Assembly (NCBI GenBank): GCA_902728285.1 | Contig: CACVBU010000143.1 | Location: 124,001 to 188,000, forward strand | Length of the DNA stretch: 64,000 nucleotides | DNA from: Clytia hemisphaerica | Taxonomy: Eukaryota > Cnidaria > Hydrozoa > Leptothecata > Clytiidae | Reading direction: 5' to 3' | Part shown: positions 1 to 9,153 of the stretch, one piece after another | Numbering within the stretch: position 1 is the first letter of the stretch | How the letters are laid out: the number at the start of each line of letters is the position of its first letter | The notes under the pieces: model-generated | Told to the model about the DNA's origin: nothing | The model's database searches: none | The model's input: the letters and a program-made list of their open reading frames with translations, nothing else | Translations under genes and position numbers: made by a program

Positions 1-394
1 GTAGCAAAAAAATGCTCAAATAATGTTTTTGAAATATATTAAAATTGTCTTACGAAATTTTTACCTTGGAAAATACAAGAAACTGTATTGTTCGATTTTC
101 CTTAAAAAATACAAGAATTTGCTTTAGGTTGTTTCCCTTGCCAAAAACAAGAAATGCGTTTTTCCATGTTAATTTCCCTTGGAAATACAATAAATTATTT
201 ACAGTAATTTTTCTTGGAAACTAAATAATATAATAATAAATGTTCCATTTAATATACAAGAAAACATTATTGTTCATTTTCCTTTAAAAATACAACAAAT
301 CGTTTATATATTTCTTATCTGAATTATTATATGGTAAAGTGCTTCTCGGACGACACCGGGACGGCTAGTTTCTTTTAAAAATGCTAATTTTAGA
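1..394. repeat. Degenerate AT-rich repeats, no gene
   Basis: The first ~330 bases carry loose, imperfect repeats of a short unit resembling CCTTGGAAATACAAGAAAT, recurring every 40-60 bases. No reading frame resembles a known protein. Seen directly; the origin is unknown. Confidence 0.4.
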
Positions 395-537
395 TACCTT
401 ATCGACCAAAATTTAGTCGGCCCTTTATAGTGACTAGATTTTGACGAAGTGACTATAAAAATTAAGGCTGACTAATAATTAAGGCCGACTAATAATTAAG
501 GCCGACTAAAATTAAGGCCGTTTTGACCGATAAGGTA
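395..537. mobile_element. Small foldback (MITE-like) element with internal tandem repeats
   Basis: The ends are imperfect inverted repeats, TACCTTATCG followed by CCAAAA at the left and its complement at the right. The inside holds three to four tandem copies of a ~15-bp unit, TAATTAAGGCCGAC, around 461-525. There is no coding capacity. The transposon family cannot be named from this copy. Confidence 0.45.
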
Positions 538-2040
538 CGTTGAATGATGTACTTTTAGTCATCATATCACCGTTACCGCAATCTTTGTCTTATTACGATA
601 TGATAGACGGGCGACGTTGTCTTTTCCGATTTTTTTTAATGAAATTCTGGGCGGTGTTTCGGTCAACAAAATACAGAGGGAATATGAAAAACGTATAAAT
701 TAGAAAAGACCGTTTTATTTCGTAAATTACTTTGGGATTCAATGAAAACATATCTTTGTATTTCTCACTTTATTTTTCTACAGAAAATTTTAATTTCTTC
801 CATGTATATTGGGGCTCATTTTTGAATTACAAATTCGCTAAAAAAGAAATGGTAAAAATATTAAAAAACACTTCCCTTCATCTTAATCATTATGAACCAT
901 ATACTAAACACGGCTAGAAAAGCGGTTTTCGTCTAACATGCTAGCCAAATAGTACACGAAGGGAAATTTTTTGACTACCTTTATCGGTTAAACACTGTCT
1001 TTTTTTACTCTTGCTTGTGATCCGCTACTGCCTAATTTTAATTTTGTCAAAATTAATGCCGATTTTTCAATATTCGATACTTTTGGCCCTTTTTACGCTG
1101 GCCTTTTTACGCCGGCCTTTTTTCGCCAGCCTTTTTTTCGCCGGCCTTTTTTCGCCGGCCCTTAATTCGCTACCAGCCAAAGCCAATAAGGGCCGATTTA
1201 ATCAACGATTTCCAAGCCTTGAACGGACTAGATCTGAAACTCCTGGATGGGAAATGAAGCTATTTATTTCCCATCCAAACGCTGGATTGAAAGTGAAACT
1301 CTTCGCCAGATTTCGAAAAATATGTTGCTTAAGAACAAAGAAAAGGTTACATTCAATCCGTCACTCGAAATCCGGTGCAAATGTTAAGGCTTCACCTTTT
1401 CTTGCTTGAGAAAGGTTGAAGATTCCTCTCCAGCCCCTCTGGAGCTTTAAAGTCAATGGATTCAATCTCCGAGCAGATTCAGGATGATCCCCAAGGAAAA
1501 TCCTTAAAAAAATGAGTCTTCCTATGGGTCAACTTTTTGCAATAGAATGGCTTTTTTCTTTTCGCGGCAAACAAAAGGCGTGGAGAGCGGTGAAATTGAT
1601 TACTCCGTAGCGTGCCAAAGTTTCCAACGTTCTCTTTTCATAAACGAAAAATTGAAACCGCTTTTGAGTGTTTTTTTTGCAGATGAAAGAGTTCTTCTGA
1701 ATTTTGTTAAGTTACTGTATTTCTTTCAAATCTACTTACTAGAGAAATCTACCTCATCCTGTAGGATTACCTCATCCTCTTTATGGCTTCATGTCATAGA
1801 ATGGGACAGTGCACTTTGCTTTATTTCCAAAGTTTTGTTTTTCTAATTTGATGTTTATTTTTTCTAGTTAAACATGAAAATGAAATTAAAAAAGTTATTT
1901 AAAAACATGGTTGATTCTGGATAATGTTGTACTACTGGCACCTTGATCAATGGTATCTGGGTAAGAGTCATCGTTGTTTTTTATTCTTGGATCTCTTAAC
2001 AGATTTGTCCCCGATTTGTCTGACCAAAACCAAAGTTTTC
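538..2040. other. Non-coding stretch with a GC-rich minisatellite
   Basis: No convincing gene. At about 1082-1165 there are five to six tandem copies of a unit like GCCGGCCTTTTTTC. The open frames crossing this stretch are low-complexity or lack any recognisable motif. Confidence 0.5.
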
Positions 2041-2250
2041 TTTAAGGGATATAAAAGTAGTAAAATGTAAACATTGCGCGAACCACGTGTCATTAAAGAG
2101 AACAATTAAAATCACGCGTCCAAAACAAACTTGTAAAACAATTGAAACAATCATTTTTTTATTTTGACATGTGACATTTGTTTTGATTTTGTATCCCGTT
2201 GCATACGGTTTGTTTACAAATATCGTCACTACTTTTATGTCCCTTTAAAG
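2041..2250. mobile_element. MITE, family with ends TTTAAAGGGACAT (copy 1)
   Basis: Imperfect terminal inverted repeats beginning near TTAAGGG and ending CCCTTTAA. The interior matches 18549-18776 in the opposite orientation, including the stretch with ACCACGTGTCATTAAAGAG. No coding capacity. TTAA occurs at both ends and may be a target duplication. Confidence 0.65.
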
Positions 2251-2517
2251 AGTCGTCACGATTAAATCTTCCAAGTAGTACGTACTGTTAAACTACAACT
2301 TTATTTTATGCAAGTTGTGTTTGAGAAGCGCTGTAAGTAAAAATGACTTATCAAGGTTCCCTTCATGGTATTTTTTTTGGCGTGCAGCAAAAATCTTAAA
2401 CAAATATAGTATAGATTTGGCGAAAACTAATCTTGGTGAAAAGCAGGAATATCCTAGTTCATGTTTGTGTAAAAATGAGCGTTTCACTTGATGTAACCTG
2501 ATAACAGCTGAAGGTAC

Positions 2518-3412
2518 TTGAAAATTAAACATCTGAGGAAAATAGTCCTCCCGCGAAAAATTCTACAACAAGAGTCTTGTTATATCGAAGGCGTGTATGG
2601 TACTCTATGTAAAAGAACTTTTCAACCATCATCCTTTATCGAAACAGAGAGTCCAGACAGCATTGAAATCTTTCACTTACAACTACCAGTAGAAGATTTA
2701 ATTCCTGCGTAACTTACGTAAACGTTGCGTTATCTTGAAACCCGACAAAGGACAAGGCATTGTTTTAGTAGACCAAGAAAATTACAATGCTTCAATCGAG
2801 AAGATATTTGGTGATGAAACAAAGTTTCGAGTTTGCGATGACGATTCCACAATACGCAATCTTAACTCTCTCCAGTCATACCACAACACGCTATTAAATC
2901 GTGGCGAAATAAACGATAAAGAAACAGAAAGAAAAGAAATCAATGAGACCAAAACATGGACACTTAGGAAGAGCTCATGGTTTACCTAAAATTCACAAAG
3001 TTTACCATAACCTACCTCCCTTTCGTCCAATCATTGACACTACTGGCACTCCCAATTACGGTGTTGGTAAGTTTTTATCTGAATTGATTTCTCCACTTAC
3101 AATGAACGAATACTCTGTTAAGACTCGTTTGAAGCAACAAATAAAATCCAAGGTACCTCAAAGGAGCTTTTTTGATCAAGGTTACCGATACGTTTCTTTC
3201 GATATGACTTCCTTGTTCACAAATGTCCCTTTGAAGAAAACTATCGACGTCATCACAGATAGACTCTATAAACAGAAACTGGTGAAAACTAGTTTCCAAA
3301 AGAACACTCTTCGTAAACTCATCAAAGATGCTTAAGTACGAAAACTGCTTTTTCGTTTAATGACACCATCTACAAGCAACTTGATGGAGTCTCTATGGGT
3401 TCTTCCTTAGGA
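2518..3412 (+). pseudogene. Penelope-like element, 5' part of reverse transcriptase (broken)
   Basis: Three overlapping frames encode the N-terminal part of a Penelope-like element (PLE) reverse transcriptase. The first (2518-2712) is a weakly recognisable leader. The second (2735-2989) starts with the KPDKG motif. The third (2943-3335) carries LPKIHK, the FRPIIDTTGTP motif and the catalytic motif-A segment FDMTSLFTNVPL. Frameshifts lie near 2700, 2960 and 3335, so the copy cannot be expressed. The last coding stretch before 3413 encodes the G-x-S-L-G-P turn typical of this family, and is cut by the LTR element at 3418. The rest of the gene resumes at 6862. Confidence 0.88.
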
Positions 3413-3417
3413 CCAAC

Positions 3418-3516
3418 TGTTTGATTCTAAGATAACATACTAAAGTACCGGCGCCGACTATAAGATACAAAGCTGACCTTACGGTACCGACTATAATATA
3501 GACTAGGATCCTAACA
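3418..3516 (-). repeat. 3' LTR (99 bp)
   Basis: Bounded by TG...CA on both strands (TGTTTGATTC...CTAACA on +). Nearly identical to 6758-6856: one difference seen (T for C in AGCTGACC). Contains the short repeated phrase CCGACTATAA. Confidence 0.92.
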
Positions 3517-3722
3517 TCTCCCTTAATACAATGAATAACAATATTAATAGTTTAAACGTTATATATACTGTATATATCATGTTTCAAACCGTTTAGGCTT
3601 GCGAACTTCGCGTCCGCTTCTAGTTGTGTATCTCGTCTCAACACTGTCCTTTTCGCTTTCTTGTATATCACTCATCTCCATATTGTAAGGTACTGTTCCG
3701 TTTGACTCACTGTCAGAGTCTG

Positions 3723-4040
3723 TTAATTCGTAGGGAATAGTGTCTTATTCAGAACCTTCTGAAAGTTCATTTTCCTGGGCATCGGGGTTTGAGGGGACCT
3801 GAAGAGGAGCTGGGGGTCTCTAGGTAGGTGACTAGGTGTTGGCGTGATGACTGCATGAACCTTTCTCAGTTGATTTTGGTTTCTTCTCAATACTTTGCCG
3901 TTAACGTTTACCGTGTATGATCTTGGGGCCACTTGATCTAGGACTGTTCCTCTTGCTGACCATTCTTTTGTTTTAGCGTCTTGTATTGCCACTGTACTAC
4001 CTGTAACAAAAAGTTCTGGTTTTGTAATTTGTAATTTCAT
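3723..4040 (-). pseudogene. Ty3/gypsy integrase C-terminal tail fragment
   Basis: About 105 residues resembling the region downstream of the gypsy integrase core: a small beta-barrel-like stretch with GTVLDQVAPRSYTV and a basic C-terminal tail. The HHCC zinc module and the D,D-35-E core are absent. The frame abuts the RNase H fragment at about 4000-4040, so an internal deletion probably joined RNase H directly to the integrase tail. Inference from domain order. Confidence 0.6.
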
Positions 4041-4449
4041 ATCGTGGTAACTTTTTACAGGAAATGTTGTAGTCCTTGTAATAATATAAGTTCATTCTCG
4101 TCACTACCCATGTAGCAGCCAACATTTCTAACTCTATGAGACAGTAGTTTTTCTCACTTCCGGATAAAAATCTTGAAGCACAATCGACAGGCTTCCAATC
4201 GTCTTTATGTTTCTGGTATAGTATTACGCTTATTCTGTTGAGTAGACTCCCATCTGTCCTTATTTTAGTATCTTTAGTCGGATCATATAGAGCCAGGGTT
4301 TTCGGGGATGATAGCACTTCTTTAACCTCGTTAAAAGTTTTTGTGTGATTTTCAGTCCATAGAAAGTCATTCTTCACACTAAGCAATCCTCGAAGTGGTT
4401 CAGCTGATTTAGACAATGTTGGACAGAAACGAGATAGTTGTTGTGCCAT
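3997..4449 (-). pseudogene. Ty3/gypsy pol fragment: RT thumb/connection and RNase H
   Basis: Continues the polymerase after the 149-bp insertion. The first ~60 residues match the RT connection (LSRFCPTLSKSAEPLRGLL, then the TENHTKTFNEVKE segment). They are followed by an RNase H start with a T/S-D-G active-site segment and the YCLIELEMLA motif holding the catalytic Glu. It breaks off before the end of RNase H. Confidence 0.82.
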
Positions 4450-4517
4450 TCCTAAAAAGCGTCTTAACTCTTTCTTATTTGTAGGATGCTGGGGAAAACA
4501 TTTAATTGCTTCTACAC

Positions 4518-4666
4518 CAGGGCCGGCGAAACTGGGGGGGGGGGGGGGGGGGCATGCCCCCCCCCCATCACTTTTTTGCTAAGAAAAAAAAAATCAACCA
4601 ACCATGGTGGCGCCTCCTTAGACACTATTTGGCCCCTCCACTTTCAAAATTGATTCGCCGGCCCTG
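4518..4666. mobile_element. 149-bp inverted-repeat element, CAGGGCCGGCGAA ends
   Basis: Perfect 13-bp terminal inverted repeats (CAGGGCCGGCGAA at 4518-4530 and complement at 4654-4666), flanked by the 5-bp direct repeat TACAC (4513-4517 and 4667-4671). The middle has a run of ~20 G, GCATGC, then a run of C. Removing the element and one TACAC restores the interrupted pol frame. CAGGG ends suggest a hAT-type MITE; the 5-bp duplication would fit the hAT5 group (inference). Confidence 0.85.
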
Positions 4667-4706
4667 TACACGTTCGTTTAGTGGTTTTACTCCTTCTGAT
4701 GATATA

Positions 4707-6137
4707 TCAAATCCCAGAAATTCTACTCTGTCCGTGTTGACATTTGTCAACATTTAAAGTAACTCTGTTGTCCTTCATTCGTTCTAAAAATTTTCTCAGT
4801 CTATCATCATGCTCCTCTTTCGTACTGCCATAAATTAGGAAATCATCCATACTTTTCACGACCCCTTCAAGTCCGGAAATAATTTCGTCCATTTTTCGGT
4901 TAAAAATTTCTGGCATCGACGTTAGACCAAATGGTGCTCTTGTTGGACAAAATCTCCCAAACGGTGTAATGAACTTGCACTTCAACTGGCTTTCTTTGTC
5001 AAATGTCATTTGCCAGTAGCCACTATTTGCGTCTAGTTTTGTCATCACCTTTAGTTCATTATTAATTTTTGCTAATGTCTCTACAGTGCTATCCAATTGA
5101 TAAAGTTCTCGTTTCGTGACAGCATTTAGTTTGGTGAGGTCTAAACAAAGTCTTATTTTACCATTCGGTTTGATTTCTTCTACTATTGGATGACACCAGT
5201 CTGTTGGTTGTTCTACTTTTTTGATAACTCCCATCTGAAGCATGCGATCAATTTCTATTCGCAGTGGTTCCAGTAACGGAATTGGAACTTTTCTCGGTGC
5301 TGATATGTGGAATGGTGTGGCTGATTCGTTGACATCAATGTGAACTAACCCTCCTTTCACTTGCCCTAGACCCTCAAAAACCTCTTTAAAATCTTTTACA
5401 AAGTCATTTTCACTGTTTAGAATTTTACCTTTGTTCTGCTTTTTGTCTTCCACTAAGTTGATTCCTGATTTGATTGTAACAAGTTCCAAAGCTTCAATTT
5501 TTGGTTGACCCAGTAGAGTCGGAGTGGATAATTGGTCACAGACATATATCACTTCAAACATTGACTTTTTCCCCAATTTCAGGCTTGTAACGAAACACCC
5601 GTGGCATTTAAATCTATGTTTATCTGGGCCAACTAACTTTCGATCAGGTTTACTCAAGTCTTTCAGTTGGATTCCAAATAAAGGAAGATGGTTTTTTCCA
5701 ATAACTGAAACGTCTGCGCCGGTGTCGATCTTCATCTTGATTTTAGCATTTGTCTTCTCTATCTTCATTGTGATTTGATATTTGTTCTCATTGTTGTTGG
5801 TAGACCTTGTCACTTCCCCAAGAAAAAAAACTCCTATCCCACCTTCCTCTTCCTCCCCTTGGACCTCTCTCACCCCTGCCCTAGAGTCTATATTGTTACC
5901 ATCCCTATTCCAGGTTTTATTTGATGCTCCTTTACACACTGAACTTTTGGAGAAATGGTTAGAACATTTCTTTCCCCACGCTGGGCAATGCACTCTTCCA
6001 AAGGGGTGATCTTTCAGACAAAATTTACAATTTTTCATACCTCTTTCCTGGTGGTTGTTGGATGTCTTACCCTGCTGTTGTTGACGTCCTTTTAACCATG
6101 CATGCAATTTCGTTTTGATGTTGATCTGCTTCTTCAT
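4707..6137 (-). pseudogene. Ty3/gypsy gag C-terminus, protease and reverse transcriptase
   Basis: A 476-codon frame. Residues ~35-65 carry a zinc-knuckle-like cysteine/histidine cluster (CKFC...H...C). At ~135-215 lies an aspartic protease with the active-site IDTGADVSVIG and a later LLGQP turn. From ~270 comes reverse transcriptase with RLCLDLTKLN, the KLDANSGYWQM motif-A segment, TPFGRF, RAPFGLTSMPEIF and the catalytic pair in KSMDDFLIYG. The frame ends where the 149-bp element is inserted at 4666. The usual Tyr two residues before the catalytic DD is Ser, a variable position in this clade. Confidence 0.92.
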
Positions 6138-6584
6138 TTTTCATTGACTGTAAACCTTGTGTAGCCTTTTCAACAGCTCTGCATATATTCACTGCTTTCT
6201 CGAGAGTAAGTTTTTCTTCAGCTAGTAACTTTTTTCGAACGATATCGCTTTGAATACCAGCAACGATCCTGTCTCTCAACAAACCAGGATAGCATGTATC
6301 ACAATAATTGCAGTTCCTGCTCAAGAGTTTCACTTCGGTTAAGAAGTCATCAAACGATTCACCTTCTTCTTGTTTTCTTGAATTAAACACATGTCGTTCT
6401 AAAGTTTCGTTTCTAGTCCTTTAGCAAATTCTTTCATTTTCGCCTTAATCGTGTCCGAACTTTTCTTCTCTTCTTCACTCAGGCTCAGTGATTCGTAAAT
6501 GTTTCGTGTTTCTTCAGTAAACGTATATCGAAGCATGGCTGCTTGATATTCTGCTGGTTTTCTGTTTAGTTTAGTTAGCAGCAC
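6067..6584 (-). pseudogene. Gag capsid-like fragment of the LTR element (two frames)
   Basis: Two adjacent minus-strand frames (6399-6584 and 6067-6390) make up a Gag-like region. The first has helical KPAEYQAAMLRYTF; the second has the FNSRKQEEGESFDDFLTEVK and LRDRIVAGI patterns typical of invertebrate gypsy-type Gag. The second frame overlaps the zinc-knuckle/protease frame. A break near 6392 separates them, and no complete Gag start is evident. Confidence 0.78.
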
Positions 6585-6757
6585 ATAGTCTTGCTATTTC
6601 GCCTGCCAGGCCTGAAATGCAGCGAACCTGTCCACCGACAGGTCTAATCTCGGCGGTTTTATAGCTTTTTCTGCCATTTCAAATGTTGATTATGAGGATA
6701 TTTTCAGATTGTATTTTCTTTTCCTTTCCACTCTAGTTGTTCCTACTAGCAGCGCCA

Positions 6758-6856
6758 TGTTTGATTCTAAGATAACATACTAAAGTACCGGCGCCGACTA
6801 TAAGATACAAAGCCGACCTTACGGTACCGACTATAATATAGACTAGGATCCTAACA
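6758..6856 (-). repeat. 5' LTR (99 bp)
   Basis: Partner of 3418-3516, with the same TG...CA ends. It is followed on the + side by the CCAAC target duplication. On the minus strand the element interior begins TGGCGCTGCTAGTAGG, a plausible primer-binding site. Confidence 0.92.
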
Positions 6857-6861
6857 CCAAC

Positions 6862-7831
6862 CCTCGCAAACGTTATCATGACTGAACTTGAAAAACATGT
6901 TGTCACAAAGCTTTTCAATGATGATATCATCAAATTTTACATTAGATTCGTTGATGATACCCTAGTCCTTGCTAAACCTACTGCCTTTGATTCAATCCTC
7001 GAAAAACTTAACAATAATTTAACAAAAAAAGTTTACAATGGATACTTTGACGACGGAAACGTTCATTTCCTTGATATTAAGATTGACGGAACTGAAACCG
7101 ATGTTTATTTCAAACCAACACACACAGGCCAGTATAGTTATTTTACCAGCCAATCTCCCTGGAGGTTGAAAACAGCTTGGGCTAGATCTTTATTCAATCG
7201 TGCATCTAAAATCTGCTCGTCACAACACGCTCTCAATGGTCAGATCAGAAAACTGAAGCAATTCTTATCTTGGAATGGGTATCCCTCTTACGTTGCCAAG
7301 TCGCTCATCAGAAGTTTTCGTTCCAAGGAACGAAGGGCAGCAAAACGAGGATGAGATTGTTAAAGTATATTTTGACGTTCCTTACCTTGGTTTAAAAGGT
7401 GAGAATTTGGTAAGATCTTGCATTCAAAAGTTACGTCGTTTCACAAAGAGTAAAGTTCATTTTGTTAAAAAGTTCAAAACAAAGAAAAGCGCTATGTTTT
7501 GTTCAACGAAAGATCGAATCCCTGAATTGCAGAAGGCAAATCTAATTTACAAGCTATCGTGCCCAGGCTGTGGAAAAGACTACATTGGTAAGACTGACCG
7601 TTGTCTGTCCATTCGCTTTTAAAGGAGCATGGTACCCGAGACAATCAGTCAATGAACTTCCATTTGAAAAACTGCCAAGATTTCTATGTATTTGATAATT
7701 ATTCTATTGTAGATTCTTCTTTGTCATGGTTACATTTGATATTCTTAGAGACATCATGGAGGCATATTATATCAAAAAGTTTTCTCCAGAGATCAAATTG
7801 TGGATCAAAGGAATTGCAATTATTCTCTTGA
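6862..7831 (+). pseudogene. Penelope-like element, 3' part: RT core and GIY-YIG endonuclease
   Basis: Resumes the PLE interrupted at 3413. Frame 6878-7354 carries the RT catalytic motif RFVDDTLV, HFLDIKIDGTET, and a connection region with FNRASKICSS. Frame 7275-7622 contains the C-terminal GIY-YIG nuclease domain: KLSCPGCGKDYIGKTDRC, with Cys residues typical of PLEs. Breaks near 7330 and 7620 shift the frame; the tail runs to about 7831. PLE ends were not identified. Confidence 0.88.
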
Positions 7832-8370
7832 TAATTGCTTCCTTTTATCTATCAATTCACAGTTGATCATATTTCTTATGATTTAATGACTTTGTAATGA
7901 CATCAGAATTTCTCAACATTATAAGATAGGTAGGTTTGTGAACATTTTATAACATTCAGTTGATAATGATGTGATTAATATAAAATAAATATTCTGTTTA
8001 CACAACATCTTGTTTTTTTTTTGAATGTTTTTACAAAAAGATCATGCAGAAAGATGCTTATATTCGGAGTTTGCTGCTTATTATATTTCATCAAATTGTC
8101 TGGTTTTGCTGGTTTTTTTTTAAAGAATCTTGTTTTGCGCCGGAAAGTCAAAAACTAAATTTTCCTGATATGGCGCCCTATTTTCAAACACAATCACTCA
8201 ACTTTGTTGTCATTCCCAGTTCTTTTAGACGGGTGGTCCTTACGATTTTGAGATATCATATTCGTCAGATTGTTATGTTTTCACCCATCCCTTTAGAGCT
8301 TCAGCGTGGGCAGAAAACAATCACAATCTGATCTCAGGTTAACTTGATGTTGCTGAAATATGTTTTTTGT
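7832..8370. other. Intergenic, no feature recognised
   Basis: AT-rich sequence downstream of the PLE. Open frames here lack family motifs. It may include PLE 3' untranslated sequence. Confidence 0.5.
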
Positions 8371-8632
8371 TACACGTTTTTTTTTATAAGGAACACGTTT
8401 ATAAGGAACTCGATGCTGAAAATGGTTCAAAAAATAAGGAATTGTTAAGGAACTGCTCAGGCTGAGAATAAGTGGATTTGAAAATAATGTACCTTTGGGA
8501 CAAATTTGACCAAATTTTGATCTTTCAAGGGGCAAAAAGTAGGAAGGAACTTTGAGACTGAAATTCTCTGTAAAAATAAGGAACACCAGGCTCAGAGCAA
8601 AGTTAAGGTTCCTTATAAAAAAAAAACGTGTA
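8371..8632. mobile_element. MITE, ACACG-TTTTTT-ATAAG family (copy 1)
   Basis: Begins TACACGTTTTTTTTTATAAG and ends CTTATAAAAAAAAAACGTGTA, with TA at each boundary. The left end carries a second, nearby repeat of ATAAGGAACACG. Related copies are at 25192-25549, 29046-29227, 38033-38200 and about 48416-49021. Non-coding. Confidence 0.75.
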
Positions 8633-9024
8633 TTTTGAAAATTTTGTTATTTTAGGGTCTGGGGACTAGTTTCAGATTTTTGCTACAATTGAGCTTTCAA
8701 GTTTCAAGAATACTGAAATTGAGAACAGTGTGGTGCTCACAAATATGATAACTAAGTTGTCAATACAGGAATGGTTGTAAAGTACTAAACACACCCCTGT
8801 CTCACTCACAGCCCCGATGGAACTTTTTCCTCAGCGGGGATAAAAATTCCTATTTAAATTCCAATGACGATAGAAATTTTATTGATCTAAAGTCCCAGCG
8901 GGTCTGTGACACAGGAGTACCAGAACCTTTGAAGCAATAAAGAATCGACTGGTTTTAAATGTTTTGTTCTATATTTTCTAGATGTAAATAAAATTAAAAG
9001 AATTCTAGTGGCTCTGGTAGAAAT

Positions 9025-9153
9025 ATGGATTACGTCATGGTAAGAGGAAGCACGTTGATGAATGTCTCGACGACAACCAAACAAGCCACAACAACAACGA
9101 CAACAGCAACGATCACACCACCTCCTTTTGAAACACAACTTACCAAACAACAA
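9025..9153 (+). CDS. Putative first coding exon of the 7TM gene
   Basis: ATG at 9025 is the first Met after an in-frame stop at 8995. A second in-frame Met lies at 9058. The peptide is Ser/Thr-rich and suits an extracellular tail. The donor at 9154 is weak (GTTAGC). A better-looking donor (ATG|GTAAGA at 9040) would also leave phase 0 and give only five residues before TM1. Choice between them is uncertain. Confidence 0.5.

Larger units (their letters stand above)
3418..6856 (-). mobile_element. Ty3/gypsy-type LTR retrotransposon, defective, 99-bp LTRs
   Basis: Complete insertion lying on the minus strand: LTRs at 3418-3516 and 6758-6856, flanked by a 5-bp target duplication CCAAC (3413-3417 and 6857-6861). 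The LTRs differ at one visible position. On the minus strand, the internal side of the 5' LTR begins TGGCGC, as expected for a tRNA primer-binding site. A purine run (AAGGGAGA) abuts the 3' LTR. Gag, protease, reverse transcriptase and RNase H fragments are present. Most of the integrase is missing. It sits inside a Penelope-like element and is itself split by a 149-bp element. Confidence 0.9.

Noticed and set aside
1011..1409. 132-codon open frame on +
   Set aside because: It runs through the GCCGGCC minisatellite, has no motif, and no splice or promoter support.
3418..6856. Endogenous retrovirus with envelope
   Set aside because: No envelope-like frame exists between the integrase tail and the LTR; the element is a gypsy-type retrotransposon.
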